Shown here one piece after another: positions 1-8,781 of a DNA stretch of 64,000 bases. The translations under genes were made by a program, and so were the position numbers. Within the stretch, counting starts at the first letter, position 1, and each line of letters opens with the position of its first letter. The stretch spans positions 62,001 through 126,000 of the forward strand of contig NZ_KE383958.1 of NCBI RefSeq assembly GCF_000422925.1. Reading direction: 5' to 3'. The notes beneath the pieces are model-generated. The model saw only the letters and a program-made list of their open reading frames with translations, had not been told where the DNA came from and made no database searches. The DNA comes from Paludibacterium yongneupense DSM 18731 (GTDB lineage Bacteria > Pseudomonadota > Gammaproteobacteria > Burkholderiales > Chromobacteriaceae).

Positions 1-23
1 TTGCTGAATTATAAATCATGAAG

Positions 24-55
24 ACGCCCGATTCTGTTACGGAACGGGCGTTTTT
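24..55 (+). terminator. Intrinsic terminator upstream of bioF
   Basis: A 7-bp GC-rich stem (ACGCCCG at 24-30 with CGGGCGT at 45-51) and a 14-nt loop are followed by a T run at 51-55. This is the layout of a rho-independent terminator on the + strand. It ends whatever gene lies to the left of the window and sits 15 bases before bioF, so bioF must start from a promoter inside or before it, or from read-through. Confidence 0.75.
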
Positions 56-70
56 CACAGGAGGCCGCGG

Positions 71-1264
71 ATGGGACCCGACGAACTCGCGAATGGACTG
101 GCAGAATTGTCCGTGCAACACCGGCGGCGCAAGCGGATGGTCATGCAGGTAGCGCAAGGTGCGCTGGCAGAGTGCGAGGGCCAGCCCTGCCTGAATTTTG
201 CCGCCAACGATTATCTGGGGCTGGCCGGGCACCCGGTGCTGGTCGACGCCTGCATCGCGGGCGCGCGGCGCTGGGGCGTGGGTAGCGGAGCATCGGCTCT
301 GGTCAGTGGCTATTATGATGCACACTGTCAGGCCGAGCGCGAATTGGCTGCCTTTGTCGGTCGGGACGCGGCCTTGCTGTTTACTTCCGGCTATGCCGCC
401 AACCAGTCGGTGCTGGGCAGTCTGCTCGGCCGTGGCGACGCCGTATTCGGCGACCGGCTGAATCATGCATCGCTCAACGATGGTTGCCTGTTGTCGCGCG
501 CGACCTTCCGCCGCTTCCGTCACAACGACCTCGACCATCTCGCCAGCCTGCTGGAGGCGACCCCTGCGCGAACGAGGCTGATCGCGGTCGATGCGGTGTA
601 CAGCATGGATGGCGACGAGGCGCCGCTGGCCGACTTGCTGGGCCTGGCGCGTCGCTATGATGCGTGGCTCTATGTCGATGACGCACATGGCTTCGGGCTG
701 CTGGGCGAGGGGCACGGCAGCGCATGCGCAAGCGGGCTGGCTGACGATAGGCTCATCTATATGGCAACGCTCGGCAAGGCGGCGGGGGTCAGCGGCGCTT
801 TTGTCGCCGGCGGCGGCGAATTGATCGAATGGCTGGTCAATACGGCACGCGACTATATATATACGACAGCGGCACCGCCCATGCTGGCGGAGGCGGTGCG
901 CGCGAGTCTGAGGCTGATCGCCGGGGAAAGTTGGCGCCGCGATCGTGTCTTCGCGCACGTGCGCCGCCTTGGTGCGGCTCTTGCCGTGGGGGAATTTGAA
1001 CATCCCCCTTCCCGGATGCCGATTCAGCCACTTATTATAGGAAACAGTGAACAGACATCGAGCTTGTCCGAGCGATTGCGTGCCCAGGGAATCTGGGTTC
1101 CCGCGATCAGGCCTCCTACCGTGGCGGAAGGACGTGCGCGATTGCGCATATCTTTGTCCGCAGCTCATGACGATGACATGGTGTCGCGCTTGATCGCGGC
1201 CCTGGGGGACGGCGGTCATGGTACGGCGGGCGATCGCGATGATGTCGGGCCGGGCAGCGGCTAA
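71..1264 (+). CDS. bioF: 8-amino-7-oxononanoate synthase
   Basis: PLP-dependent enzyme of biotin synthesis; it condenses pimeloyl-ACP with L-alanine to give 8-amino-7-oxononanoate. The 397-residue protein has the usual family length and fold type I layout: the FAANDYLGLAGHP block near residue 44, a glycine-rich GVGSGASALVSG stretch near residue 70, VDDAHGFGLLG near 204, and the cofactor lysine in the TLGKA motif at about Lys236. The start at 71 follows an AGGAGG ribosome site (59-64). It is the first gene of a biotin group with bioH and bioC downstream, interrupted by a cyclic-di-GMP gene that begins 19 nt after its stop. Recognition is by motif and context and is firm. Confidence 0.95.
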   Translation: MGPDELANGLAELSVQHRRRKRMVMQVAQGALAECEGQPCLNFAANDYLGLAGHPVLVDACIAGARRWGVGSGASALVSGYYDAHCQAERELAAFVGRDAALLFTSGYAANQSVLGSLLGRGDAVFGDRLNHASLNDGCLLSRATFRRFRHNDLDHLASLLEATPARTRLIAVDAVYSMDGDEAPLADLLGLARRYDAWLYVDDAHGFGLLGEGHGSACASGLADDRLIYMATLGKAAGVSGAFVAGGGELIEWLVNTARDYIYTTAAPPMLAEAVRASLRLIAGESWRRDRVFAHVRRLGAALAVGEFEHPPSRMPIQPLIIGNSEQTSSLSERLRAQGIWVPAIRPPTVAEGRARLRISLSAAHDDDMVSRLIAALGDGGHGTAGDRDDVGPGSG

Positions 1265-1283
1265 CCCTACCATAGATGACAAG

Positions 1284-4061
1284 ATGAACAGCTCGGCTGA
1301 ATACCTGTGTGTACCCGAGTCGGCAGCGGCGCGAGCCCTTCGGCTGCTGTCTGCGACGGGGACGCTCGTCGCCGCCGCCGTGTGGAGCCGAGTCGGCTCG
1401 GTATGGCATCGGCTGGCCGATTACGGCGCGGCGGAGATCCTGCCTGAAGTCGCGGCCCTGGAGCAGGGGCGACTGCCGGGGCCGGAAGGTGGCGCCCTCG
1501 CGCTGCAGGATGGTGCGACGGTGGTGGGCTGGCTGGTGTGGCGTGGGGTTCCGGCCGTTGCGGCCGAGGCAGTGGCCGAGCTCTTGAGTGGGCATGTGCT
1601 GGCCGCGCGGCTGCGTTCAGAGCAATCCGCCGCCCGCGTGGAGCAGGATACCTTGCTTGAAATCAGCCAGACGGCGGGAGAAGGGCCGGATCTGGGGGCC
1701 AGTTTGCCCCGGTTGCGCCGTCTGCTGTCACGGTTGTTGCCACACTCGCAGTTCGGCGTGCTGCAGAGCGATGGGCAAGCTCTTGCGACGATCGGCGCCG
1801 GCGGCGAGGCCGATAGGCCAGCACAGACGGGGGGAGAGGACGCTGTCTTGATCGCTCAGCTGCTGCGCGAGCGCAGGCCCCTGGCGCTGGACGCGCAGGG
1901 GGTAGAACGTCTGAGCGGCCAGGCGCGGGCCATCCCCGGCTGGCTGGGCGTGCCCCTGAGCGATTGCGGCGGACAGGGCATCGGTGCCGTTGTTGCGCGG
2001 CGCGAGGCCGGGGGGCAGCCCTACAATGCGACCGAACAGCGGATATTCCTGTGTGCCGCGCGTCATATCGGTTTCGCGCTCGAGCGCGACCGTTTCCAGC
2101 GGCAGCTGGAACAGCAGATCCAGCTGCGATACCGCGAGCTGGAGGGCATGCAGGCCAGGATGCAGGCCGAGATAGACGACCGCAAACGCGCGCAGAAGCT
2201 GCAATCCGTCTTGTTTTCCATTGCCGAGCTGGTCAATACCAGCCTGTCCTTGCAGGCTTTTCTCTGCGGCTTGCATCGCTTGCTGGTCGAGCTGGTGCCG
2301 GCCCGCAATTGCACGATGGCACTATGCGGCGCAGATAGCGGTGCGCTCGATTTTACTTACTGTGCAAATGCCTTTTTTGCGCCGATGCTGCCGTCCCGGC
2401 TGGACAAGACGTATATCGGGCACGTCTTGCACAGCGGGTGCGCGCAGCGACACGGGCACCCGGGCGGAGACGATGCCGATTCGTGCGCCTGGCTGGGCGT
2501 ACCTTTATACAGCGGGCATGAATTGCTCGGCGTGTTGTCGGTGCAGCGCAGCGGCGATCAGGCCGAGTTCAGCTTTCACGATCAGGAAGTGCTGGAATTC
2601 GTCGCGAACAACATCGGTTCGGCTCTGGCCCGCGTGCGTGCGCTGGACGAGTTGCAGCATGCCTATGACGAACTCGAGTCGCGGGTGCGCGAGCGGACCA
2701 GCGAGCTGGACGCCGCCAATGCGCAGCTGCAGTTCGACAGCCAGCACGATGCGTTGACTCACCTGCCCAATCGCGTGTTCTTCGCACGCACCCTGCGCCG
2801 CAGCTGGGAAAATTACCTGGCGGGCAGCGGCGAGCGCTTCGCGGTCTTTTTCATCGACCTGGATCGCTTCAAACTGGTCAACGATACCCTCGGCCATCTG
2901 GCCGGCGACCACCTGCTGTTCGAGGCGGGGGCGCGCATACGCAGTTGTCTGCGCCATTATGATTTCATGGCGCGGCTGGGGGGGGACGAGTTCGCCGTCC
3001 TGTTGTTCGGAATCGACGGCGTGGAAGGCTGCGAACAGATCGCGCAGCGCATGGTCAGCGAATTCGAGCGCCCTATCGTACTGGCCGGCCGGGAGGTGTT
3101 CACGACTGCCAGCATCGGCGTGGTACTGGCCGATCGCGATTACTATCACAAATCGGATGATCTGCTGCGCGATGCCGACCATGCCATGTATTGCACCAAG
3201 CAACAGGGGCGGCATGGCTACACCCTGTTCAATCATGAGTTGCGCGAAAACCAGGCCGACCAGCTGGCGCTGGAAACCGAGTTGCGCCGGGCGCTGGATG
3301 AAACCGGTCAGCTGATCCCCTACTTCCAGCCGTTCATTCATTCGGGCAGCGGGGAACTGGTCGGTTTCGAGACGCTGGTCCGCTGGCAGCATCCGACACG
3401 GGGGCTGATCGGGCCCGGGCAGTTTTTGTCTGTCGCCGAAGAAAGCGGGCTGATCATGCGGCTGGACCGCTATATGATTCATGCGGCCTGCCGCCAGTTG
3501 CGGCAATGGCGGGAGCAGGGACGAATCGGAGACGGCATCACCCTGCATATCAATTTGTCTTCGGCGAATTTCCACGACCCCGAGCTGGTGTCATGGATCG
3601 CCGAGCAGATCGAAACCTGGCAGTTTCCGCCGAGCATGCTGCATCTGGAAATCACCGAAAGCGCGCTGATCGATGTGCCGGAAATCGCGGCCTCGATCAT
3701 GCAGTCCCTGCATGCCCTCGGCGTGCGTCTTGCGCTGGACGACTTCGGCACCGGTTATTCGGCGTTGTCCTATCTGCATCGCTATCGTTTCGACGTTCTC
3801 AAGATCGACCAGTCGTTTGTCGCCGATGTGGACAGCAAGGAGGAGTCGGCCGCCATCGTGCGTGCGATCCTGGCGCTGGCAGCGGCTCTCGGCCTGGACG
3901 TCGTGGCGGAAGGCGTCGAGACGGCGTCCCAGGTCGAGCACTTGCGCAAAATGGGATGCGCGAAGCTGCAAGGCTTTTATTTTGCCCCGCCCGCGCCTGC
4001 CGATGAGATCGATTGGCCGCATCTGGCCCGCATCCGCGGGGATTTTTCCTGTGCCGCGTGA
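1284..4061 (+). CDS. GAF-GGDEF-EAL cyclic-di-GMP turnover protein
   Basis: Cytoplasmic bifunctional-type c-di-GMP enzyme of 925 residues with no predicted membrane span. Order of parts: a diverged N-terminal region (about 1-105), two GAF-like sensor regions (about 125-265 and 315-450), a charged coiled coil (about 450-480), a GGDEF domain and an EAL domain. The cyclase signature GGDEF is intact (566-570), and an inhibitory I-site RxxD is present at 557-560. The EAL signature reads ETL (696-698), an accepted variant, and the other phosphodiesterase landmarks (ITESALID, DDFGTGYSAL, KIDQSF, AEGVET) are present. Both activities are therefore possible; which dominates cannot be read. An upstream in-frame ATG at 1218 would overlap bioF. 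I prefer 1284, which gives a 19-nt gap after bioF and 33 nt before bioH, implying cotranscription with the biotin genes. Confidence 0.9.
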   Translation: MNSSAEYLCVPESAAARALRLLSATGTLVAAAVWSRVGSVWHRLADYGAAEILPEVAALEQGRLPGPEGGALALQDGATVVGWLVWRGVPAVAAEAVAELLSGHVLAARLRSEQSAARVEQDTLLEISQTAGEGPDLGASLPRLRRLLSRLLPHSQFGVLQSDGQALATIGAGGEADRPAQTGGEDAVLIAQLLRERRPLALDAQGVERLSGQARAIPGWLGVPLSDCGGQGIGAVVARREAGGQPYNATEQRIFLCAARHIGFALERDRFQRQLEQQIQLRYRELEGMQARMQAEIDDRKRAQKLQSVLFSIAELVNTSLSLQAFLCGLHRLLVELVPARNCTMALCGADSGALDFTYCANAFFAPMLPSRLDKTYIGHVLHSGCAQRHGHPGGDDADSCAWLGVPLYSGHELLGVLSVQRSGDQAEFSFHDQEVLEFVANNIGSALARVRALDELQHAYDELESRVRERTSELDAANAQLQFDSQHDALTHLPNRVFFARTLRRSWENYLAGSGERFAVFFIDLDRFKLVNDTLGHLAGDHLLFEAGARIRSCLRHYDFMARLGGDEFAVLLFGIDGVEGCEQIAQRMVSEFERPIVLAGREVFTTASIGVVLADRDYYHKSDDLLRDADHAMYCTKQQGRHGYTLFNHELRENQADQLALETELRRALDETGQLIPYFQPFIHSGSGELVGFETLVRWQHPTRGLIGPGQFLSVAEESGLIMRLDRYMIHAACRQLRQWREQGRIGDGITLHINLSSANFHDPELVSWIAEQIETWQFPPSMLHLEITESALIDVPEIAASIMQSLHALGVRLALDDFGTGYSALSYLHRYRFDVLKIDQSFVADVDSKEESAAIVRAILALAAALGLDVVAEGVETASQVEHLRKMGCAKLQGFYFAPPAPADEIDWPHLARIRGDFSCAA

Positions 4062-4094
4062 GAAGGCCCGCACGGCGGTCGAGAGTTGCCTGGA

Positions 4095-4859
4095 ATGAAC
4101 TTGTATATTGAAACGTCGGGGCGTGGCCCCGACCTGGTCATGCTGCACGGCTGGGGCTTGCACGGCGGCATTTTCTCCAACGTTGCCGCTGCGCTGTCGC
4201 GGCACTGGTGCGTGCATCGAGTCGACCTGCCTGGCCACGGCGCGACGCCCTGCCTTGCACGGTTTGACGCCGATGCCGTGGCCGATGCGCTGGCCGCCGC
4301 GTTTCCGATCCCGGTGCATGTGATCGGCTGGTCGCTGGGTGGCCTGATCGCGCAGTACTGGGCGGCGCGACATCCGCATGCTGTCTCCAGCCTGGCGCTC
4401 GTTGCCAGCAGTCCGTGCTTTGTCGAACGCGAGGACTGGCCGCACGCGCAGAGCCGAACGGCGATCGAAGCGGTCGGTGCCAGCCTCGAGCGAGAGTTCG
4501 AGGCGACGCTCGAGCGTTTTCTCGCCCTGCAGATGCTGGGCGCTCCGGGGGCGCGCGACACGCTGAAGGCCGTGCGCGAGGATCTTTTTTCGCACGGGCG
4601 ACCGCAAGGGCTGTTGGCGGCGCTGCATTTACTGTTGAGTACCGACGCGCGTGCGCTGGCCGCGCGCATTCGCTGCCCGGTCGGTCTTTTTTTCGGCGAG
4701 CGGGACGTGATCACCCCGATCGGCGCCGGGAGGTGGCTTGCCGAGCACTTGGCGGATGCCACTCTTTATTCTTTCCCCCGAGCTTCGCATGCGCCTTTTT
4801 TGTCGCACGAAAAGGAGTTTTTGCAGGAGATCGGTAATTTTCTGGATAGTCATGCATGA
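4095..4859 (+). CDS. bioH: Pimeloyl-ACP methyl ester carboxylesterase
   Basis: Alpha/beta hydrolase that removes the methyl group from pimeloyl-ACP methyl ester, ending the BioC-BioH route to the biotin precursor. The 254-residue protein has the HGWGLHGGIF oxyanion region near residue 17, the nucleophile in GWSLGG at Ser80 (close to Ser82 of E. coli BioH), an aspartate in the GERDVITP segment and a histidine in the SHAPFLSH segment near the C terminus. An in-frame TTG at 4086 precedes the ATG at 4095; I chose the ATG because GAGAG lies at a suitable distance. Its stop overlaps the start of bioC by four bases (ATGA), so the two are translationally coupled. Confidence 0.93.
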   Translation: MNLYIETSGRGPDLVMLHGWGLHGGIFSNVAAALSRHWCVHRVDLPGHGATPCLARFDADAVADALAAAFPIPVHVIGWSLGGLIAQYWAARHPHAVSSLALVASSPCFVEREDWPHAQSRTAIEAVGASLEREFEATLERFLALQMLGAPGARDTLKAVREDLFSHGRPQGLLAALHLLLSTDARALAARIRCPVGLFFGERDVITPIGAGRWLAEHLADATLYSFPRASHAPFLSHEKEFLQEIGNFLDSHA

Positions 4860-5752
4860 GTGAAGTGTTTTATACCGACAAAGAACGGGTTCGCCGTTCC
4901 TTCGATCGCGCCGCCGGCAGCTACGATTCGGCCGCCGTGCTGCAGCGCGAGGTTTCCACCCGCATGGCATCGCGCCTCGACTATGTGCGGCATGCGCCGT
5001 CCCTGATTCTGGACGCAGGCAGCGGCACCGGTTTCGGGGCTGCCGAGCTGCGGCGCCGTTATCCGGATGCGCGTGTGCTGGAGCTGGATCTGGCACCGGG
5101 GATGCTGCTCGAGTCGCGCGGCAAGCAGCGCGCGAGCGGCGGCAGGGTGCGGCGCTGGCTGCGCCCTGCGCGGCCGTGGCAGATATGTGGCGATATCGAG
5201 CGCCTGCCGCTGGCGGATGCCAGCGTCGACATGATCTGGTCCAATCTTGCCATCCAGTGGGTCAATATCCCGGACGCCATGTTCCGCGAGTTCCGCCGTG
5301 TCCTCAAGGAGGGGGGGCTGCTCATGTTCTCCACGCTCGGGCCGGACACGCTGAAGGAACTCAATGCGTCCTTCGGCGGTCTTGATGAGGCGACCCATGT
5401 GAACCGCTTCATCGACATGCACGACCTGGGCGATGCCCTGCTGCTGGCCGGTTTTACCGAGCCGGTAATGGACACCGACCGCATCGTGTTGACCTATGAC
5501 ACGGTTCGCGACGTGATGCGCGACCTGAAGGCGCTTGGCGCGCATAATGCAACGGCAGGCCGCCGTCGCGGTCTGATGGGTAAGGAAGCGTGGCGCCGGA
5601 TCGAGCAAAACTACGAGACATGGCGCCGCGATGGCGTGTTGCCGGCAAGCTACGAAGTGGTCTATGGGCACGCCTGGAAGGTTGCAGGCCAGGGCAAAGG
5701 ACAGACCTTGCCGGACGGCCGCCAGATTATCGAGTTTATCAAACCAAAGTGA
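4856..5752 (+). CDS. bioC: Malonyl-ACP O-methyltransferase
   Basis: SAM-dependent methyltransferase that masks malonyl-ACP as its methyl ester so that fatty acid synthase can extend it to pimeloyl-ACP. The 298-residue protein begins with the BioC-type KERVRRSFDRAAGSYD segment, carries the SAM-binding glycine motif LDAGSGTGFGA near residue 45 and has an acidic-loop ELDLAPGM. Position-specific family features and its coupling to bioH make the assignment firm. A short basic insertion (about residues 88-103, RGKQRASGGRVRRW) before the second SAM motif looks longer than in the E. coli protein; its effect is unknown. Confidence 0.93.
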   Translation: MSEVFYTDKERVRRSFDRAAGSYDSAAVLQREVSTRMASRLDYVRHAPSLILDAGSGTGFGAAELRRRYPDARVLELDLAPGMLLESRGKQRASGGRVRRWLRPARPWQICGDIERLPLADASVDMIWSNLAIQWVNIPDAMFREFRRVLKEGGLLMFSTLGPDTLKELNASFGGLDEATHVNRFIDMHDLGDALLLAGFTEPVMDTDRIVLTYDTVRDVMRDLKALGAHNATAGRRRGLMGKEAWRRIEQNYETWRRDGVLPASYEVVYGHAWKVAGQGKGQTLPDGRQIIEFIKPK

Positions 5753-5796
5753 AGCCGCCCGTATCGGCGGCGTTACAACGTCAGCGTGATTTCTGC

Positions 5797-6723
5797 ATGA
5801 AAACCTTAATACGTACAGTCGTATCCCTGGCTGCCATCGGCAGCCTGGTGGCCTGTTCTTCCATCGTGGCGCCCAAATCGACCGCCGGTAGCGGTTCTGC
5901 TGCGGTCGCGCAGACGCCGAAAACACACCCGCCCATCCATGTCCGCATCGGCCTCGCGCTCGGCGGTGGCGCCGCCAAGGGCTTCGCCCATATCGGTGTC
6001 ATCCGCGTGCTGGAAGCAAATGGCATCGTCCCCGATCTCGTGACGGGAACGAGTGCCGGCAGCGTGGTCGGCAGCATGTATGCTTCTGGCATGAACGGCA
6101 ACGAGCTGCTGAAACGGGCAAACCGTCTCGATGAAACCGATCTCGCCGATTTCACCTTGTCGACGCGCGGCTTCATCAAGGGGCAGAAGCTGGCCGATTT
6201 CATCAATGCCCAAGTCGGCAATCGTCCGCTGGAGAAGCTGGCCAAGCCCTTCGGTGCCGTAGCGACCGAACTGGACACCGGCCGTCGCGTCGTGTTCAGG
6301 GTCGGGAACACCGGGCAGGCGGTGCGTGCCTCGGCCAGTATCCCGAATGTATTCCTGCCGACGGTGATTGCCGGCAAGCGCTACGTCGACGGGGGGCTGG
6401 TCAGCCCGGTTCCGGTCAGTGCCGCGCGTGAAATGGGGGCCGATTTCGTCATTGCGGTCGATATCTCGGCGCGCCCGCGCGCCGGCAGCGCCACCGGCTA
6501 TCTGTCCATCCTCGATCAGAGCGTGAATATCATGAGCGTGGCGGCGTTGGGGCAGGAGCTCAAGCAAGCCGACGTGGTGATACGGCCGCAAGTCCAGAAT
6601 ATCGGGTCGACCTCTTTCGACGCCCGGCGCGAAGCGATGGCCGCCGGCGAGAAAGCGGCGCTGCAGGCCGTGCCGGTGATCCGCTCGCTGTTGATGCAGA
6701 AAGAGCAGGCAATGGCCAGATAA
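5797..6723 (+). CDS. Patatin-like phospholipase lipoprotein (RssA-type)
   Basis: Predicted outer-envelope serine lipase of the patatin family. The 308-residue protein starts with a lipoprotein signal: hydrophobic stretch and lipobox LVAC with the acylated cysteine at position 20, followed by a short Ser/Ala/Pro linker. The catalytic parts are complete: glycine-rich oxyanion loop GGGAAKG (56-62), nucleophile elbow GTSAG with Ser86, and the dyad partner in YVDGG with Asp198. Substrate is unknown; related lipoproteins are often called esterases of the alpha-beta-alpha superfamily. The ATG at 5797 was chosen over in-frame starts within bioC because it alone gives the signal peptide. It lies 44 nt after bioC and may be part of the same transcript. 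Confidence 0.85.
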   Translation: MKTLIRTVVSLAAIGSLVACSSIVAPKSTAGSGSAAVAQTPKTHPPIHVRIGLALGGGAAKGFAHIGVIRVLEANGIVPDLVTGTSAGSVVGSMYASGMNGNELLKRANRLDETDLADFTLSTRGFIKGQKLADFINAQVGNRPLEKLAKPFGAVATELDTGRRVVFRVGNTGQAVRASASIPNVFLPTVIAGKRYVDGGLVSPVPVSAAREMGADFVIAVDISARPRAGSATGYLSILDQSVNIMSVAALGQELKQADVVIRPQVQNIGSTSFDARREAMAAGEKAALQAVPVIRSLLMQKEQAMAR

Positions 6724-6777
6724 TGGCATAATCCCTCTCTGCCGCAGTGTGTGGCACTGATTCAGGAGAGACGTTGC

Positions 6778-7422
6778 ATGATTAAACTCTACGGCGCCCC
6801 GATGTCACCGTATTTCAACAAGGTCAAGATCGCCCTGCTGGAAAAGGGGGTGAAGTTCGAGGAAGTGTTGCAGCGGCCGTCGCAAGAGCCCGATGTGCTG
6901 GCCCGCAGTCCGATGGGAAAAATCCCCTTTGTCGAAGTCAACGGCCATGCGATCTCGGAGTCGACCGCCATTCTCGAATGGCTGGAAGATGCGTATCCGA
7001 CGGCGGCGCTGTTGCCGCCGACGCCCAACGGCCGGGCGCGGGCGCGCGAGTCGATGCTGGTCATCGACTTGTACCTGGTGCCGGCCTGTGCGCCGCTGAC
7101 CCGGCATCTGGTGTTCGGCCGCGAGTTGAGCGACTCCGCGCGTGCGGAAGCCGACGCCGCGCTGAGGCGTGGACTGGCGGCGCTAGAGAGGCTGGCCGAT
7201 TTCGGCCCGTGGCTGGTCGGCGAGTATTTCAGCTTCGCCGATATCAGCGCCGCCTCGGCGCTGCCGCAGATTGCACATGCGACACAAGCGCTGCTCGGAC
7301 AGAATCTGCTCGAGCTGCTGCCCGGCGCAGACGACTATCTGGCCTTGCTGCGGAAGCGCCACAGCATCGCCAGGACCTGGGACGACAAAGATGCCTTCCT
7401 TGCGGGGATGGACAAGGCCTAG
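6778..7422 (+). CDS. Glutathione S-transferase family protein
   Basis: Cytosolic 214-residue glutathione transferase-like protein. The N-terminal thioredoxin-fold half shows KLYGAPMSPYFNKVKIAL with a Ser/Tyr-rich active-site region near residue 10, the conserved cis-proline stretch GKIPFVEV (about 45-52) and the glutathione-contacting ESTAILEWLE (about 61-70). The helical C-terminal half carries a GST-C type segment with FSFADISAASAL near 150. The reaction could be conjugation, reduction or isomerisation; the sequence does not decide. A CAGGAGAG ribosome site (6762-6769) supports the ATG at 6778 over a GTG at 6751. The stop overlaps the convergent dinB stop by four bases. Confidence 0.85.
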   Translation: MIKLYGAPMSPYFNKVKIALLEKGVKFEEVLQRPSQEPDVLARSPMGKIPFVEVNGHAISESTAILEWLEDAYPTAALLPPTPNGRARARESMLVIDLYLVPACAPLTRHLVFGRELSDSARAEADAALRRGLAALERLADFGPWLVGEYFSFADISAASALPQIAHATQALLGQNLLELLPGADDYLALLRKRHSIARTWDDKDAFLAGMDKA

Positions 7423-8474
7423 TCCCACAAGCCCAGTTGGCGTGGCGGGGCAGCGGGACCGGTTTCGGCCAGCCGAACGCCAACGCCGAGCAGACGCACC
7501 GCTTTGCTGCCCCGCGCGTAGCCGGTCGCGGTCAGCTCCGTCAACGCCTCCAGATCGATCCGCGTTCCGGCGTGTTCCACCGTGGTCTGGGTGAAATCGG
7601 CAAACTTGATTTTCACCGACAGGCCGCGAAACGGCGGTGTGCCCGCCCGCTCGATGCGGCGTGTCAGGCGCTCGATCAAGGGCGCGAGCGCCGCGAGCAC
7701 GGCGGCCAGGTCCGGCAGATCGCGATCGAAGGTTTCCTCCACGCTGATCGATTTGCGCTCCCGCTCGGGCGTGACTTCGCGCGTATCCACGCCGCGCACC
7801 AGATCGTACAGGCGCGCGCCGAAGCGTCCGAAAGCGTTGACGAGTTTGGCCAGTTCCCATTCCCGCAGGTCCCCGCAGGTCACAACCCCGGCACGATTCA
7901 GCTGCGCCGCGGTGACCTTGCCCACGCCCGGTATCTTTTTGACTTCCAGCTGTGCGACAAAAGCATCCACATCCTGCGGACGAATCAGAAACTGGCCGTC
8001 GGGTTTGTTCCAGTCGCTGGCAACCTTGGCCAGAAACTTGCTGGGAGCGATGCCGGCCGAGGCCGTAATGCCGACTTCGTCCGCGATGCGGGCACGAATG
8101 GCGCTCGCCATCAGCGTTGCGCTGCCCTGGCAGTGGGGCCGGCCGCTGACATCGAGATAGGCCTCGTCCAGCGACAGAGGTTCTACCAGCGGGGTGAAGT
8201 CGCGATAGATGTCGAGAATGGTGTCGCTGGCCGTCTTGTAGCGGGTGAAATCGGGAGGCAGGATGATCAGTTCGCGGCACAGGCGCCGGGCGTGGCTGGA
8301 CGGCATCGCCGAGTGGATGCCAAAGCGGCGGGCAATATAGTTGCAGGTCGAGATGACTCCGCGCCTGTCCGGGCTGCCGCCGACGGCCAGCGGGACATCG
8401 CGCAGTTCGGGACGGTCGCGCATTTCGACGGCGGCGAAAAAACAGTCGCAGTCGACGTGAATGATTTTGCGCAC
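7419..8474 (-). CDS. dinB: DNA polymerase IV (Y-family translesion polymerase)
   Basis: Low-fidelity Y-family polymerase that copies past DNA lesions. The protein has the family opening RKIIHVDCDCFFAAVEM and the catalytic SLDEAYLDV motif; a GTG start at 8474 puts the active acids at Asp8, Asp103 and Glu104, the same numbers as in E. coli DinB. That numbering is why I chose the GTG. A TTG at 8513 would add 13 residues and overlap the upstream gene. A helix-hairpin-helix IPGVGKVTA and a little-finger domain follow. The normal C-terminal beta-clamp motif appears as LGLW at the very end. No LexA box was recognised. It follows the SelW-like gene by 16 nt and is likely cotranscribed. Confidence 0.92.
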   Translation of the reverse strand: MRKIIHVDCDCFFAAVEMRDRPELRDVPLAVGGSPDRRGVISTCNYIARRFGIHSAMPSSHARRLCRELIILPPDFTRYKTASDTILDIYRDFTPLVEPLSLDEAYLDVSGRPHCQGSATLMASAIRARIADEVGITASAGIAPSKFLAKVASDWNKPDGQFLIRPQDVDAFVAQLEVKKIPGVGKVTAAQLNRAGVVTCGDLREWELAKLVNAFGRFGARLYDLVRGVDTREVTPERERKSISVEETFDRDLPDLAAVLAALAPLIERLTRRIERAGTPPFRGLSVKIKFADFTQTTVEHAGTRIDLEALTELTATGYARGSKAVRLLGVGVRLAETGPAAPPRQLGLWD

Positions 8475-8490
8475 GGATGCCGCCAGCCGT

Positions 8491-8781
8491 TCAGGGGCGG
8501 TCGCTGTGTCCAAGGGGTTTTTCCGGCGCGATGCAGTCGCGCAGCCTCTGCTTGAGGAGTTTCAGTTCGGGAAAGCCGTCATCGATTTTGCGGTCCCACA
8601 GGACTTTCCCGTCGAGTTCGATGCGGAAAACGCCGCCGTGTCCGGGAAGCAGTGCGACTTCGCCCAACTCTTGCTCGAAGGTGGTCAGCAGTTCCTGCGC
8701 CATCCAGGCGGCGCGCAGCAGCCAGCGGCAGCCGGTGCAGTAATGAATGGCAAGCCGGGGGAGGGGAGCGATATCGGTCAT
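8491..8781 (-). CDS. SelT/SelW/SelH-family thioredoxin-like protein (Cys form)
   Basis: Small 96-residue protein with the Rdx-type fold: IHYCTGCRWLLRAAW near the N terminus (CxxC, where eukaryotic relatives often have CxxU), then a short beta-rich part with GGVFRIELDGKVLWDRK and a C-terminal GFPELKLLKQRLRD helix. The family is presumed to have redox activity, but its partners are not established. The ATG at 8781 fits the family length; a start at 8838 would add an unrelated 19 residues. It lies directly upstream of dinB on the same strand. Confidence 0.8.
   Translation of the reverse strand: MTDIAPLPRLAIHYCTGCRWLLRAAWMAQELLTTFEQELGEVALLPGHGGVFRIELDGKVLWDRKIDDGFPELKLLKQRLRDCIAPEKPLGHSDRP

Noticed and set aside
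7419-8513. TTG start for dinB at 8513
   Set aside because: It would overlap the SelW-like gene and shift the catalytic residues by 13; the GTG at 8474 gives Asp8/Asp103/Glu104 as in E. coli.
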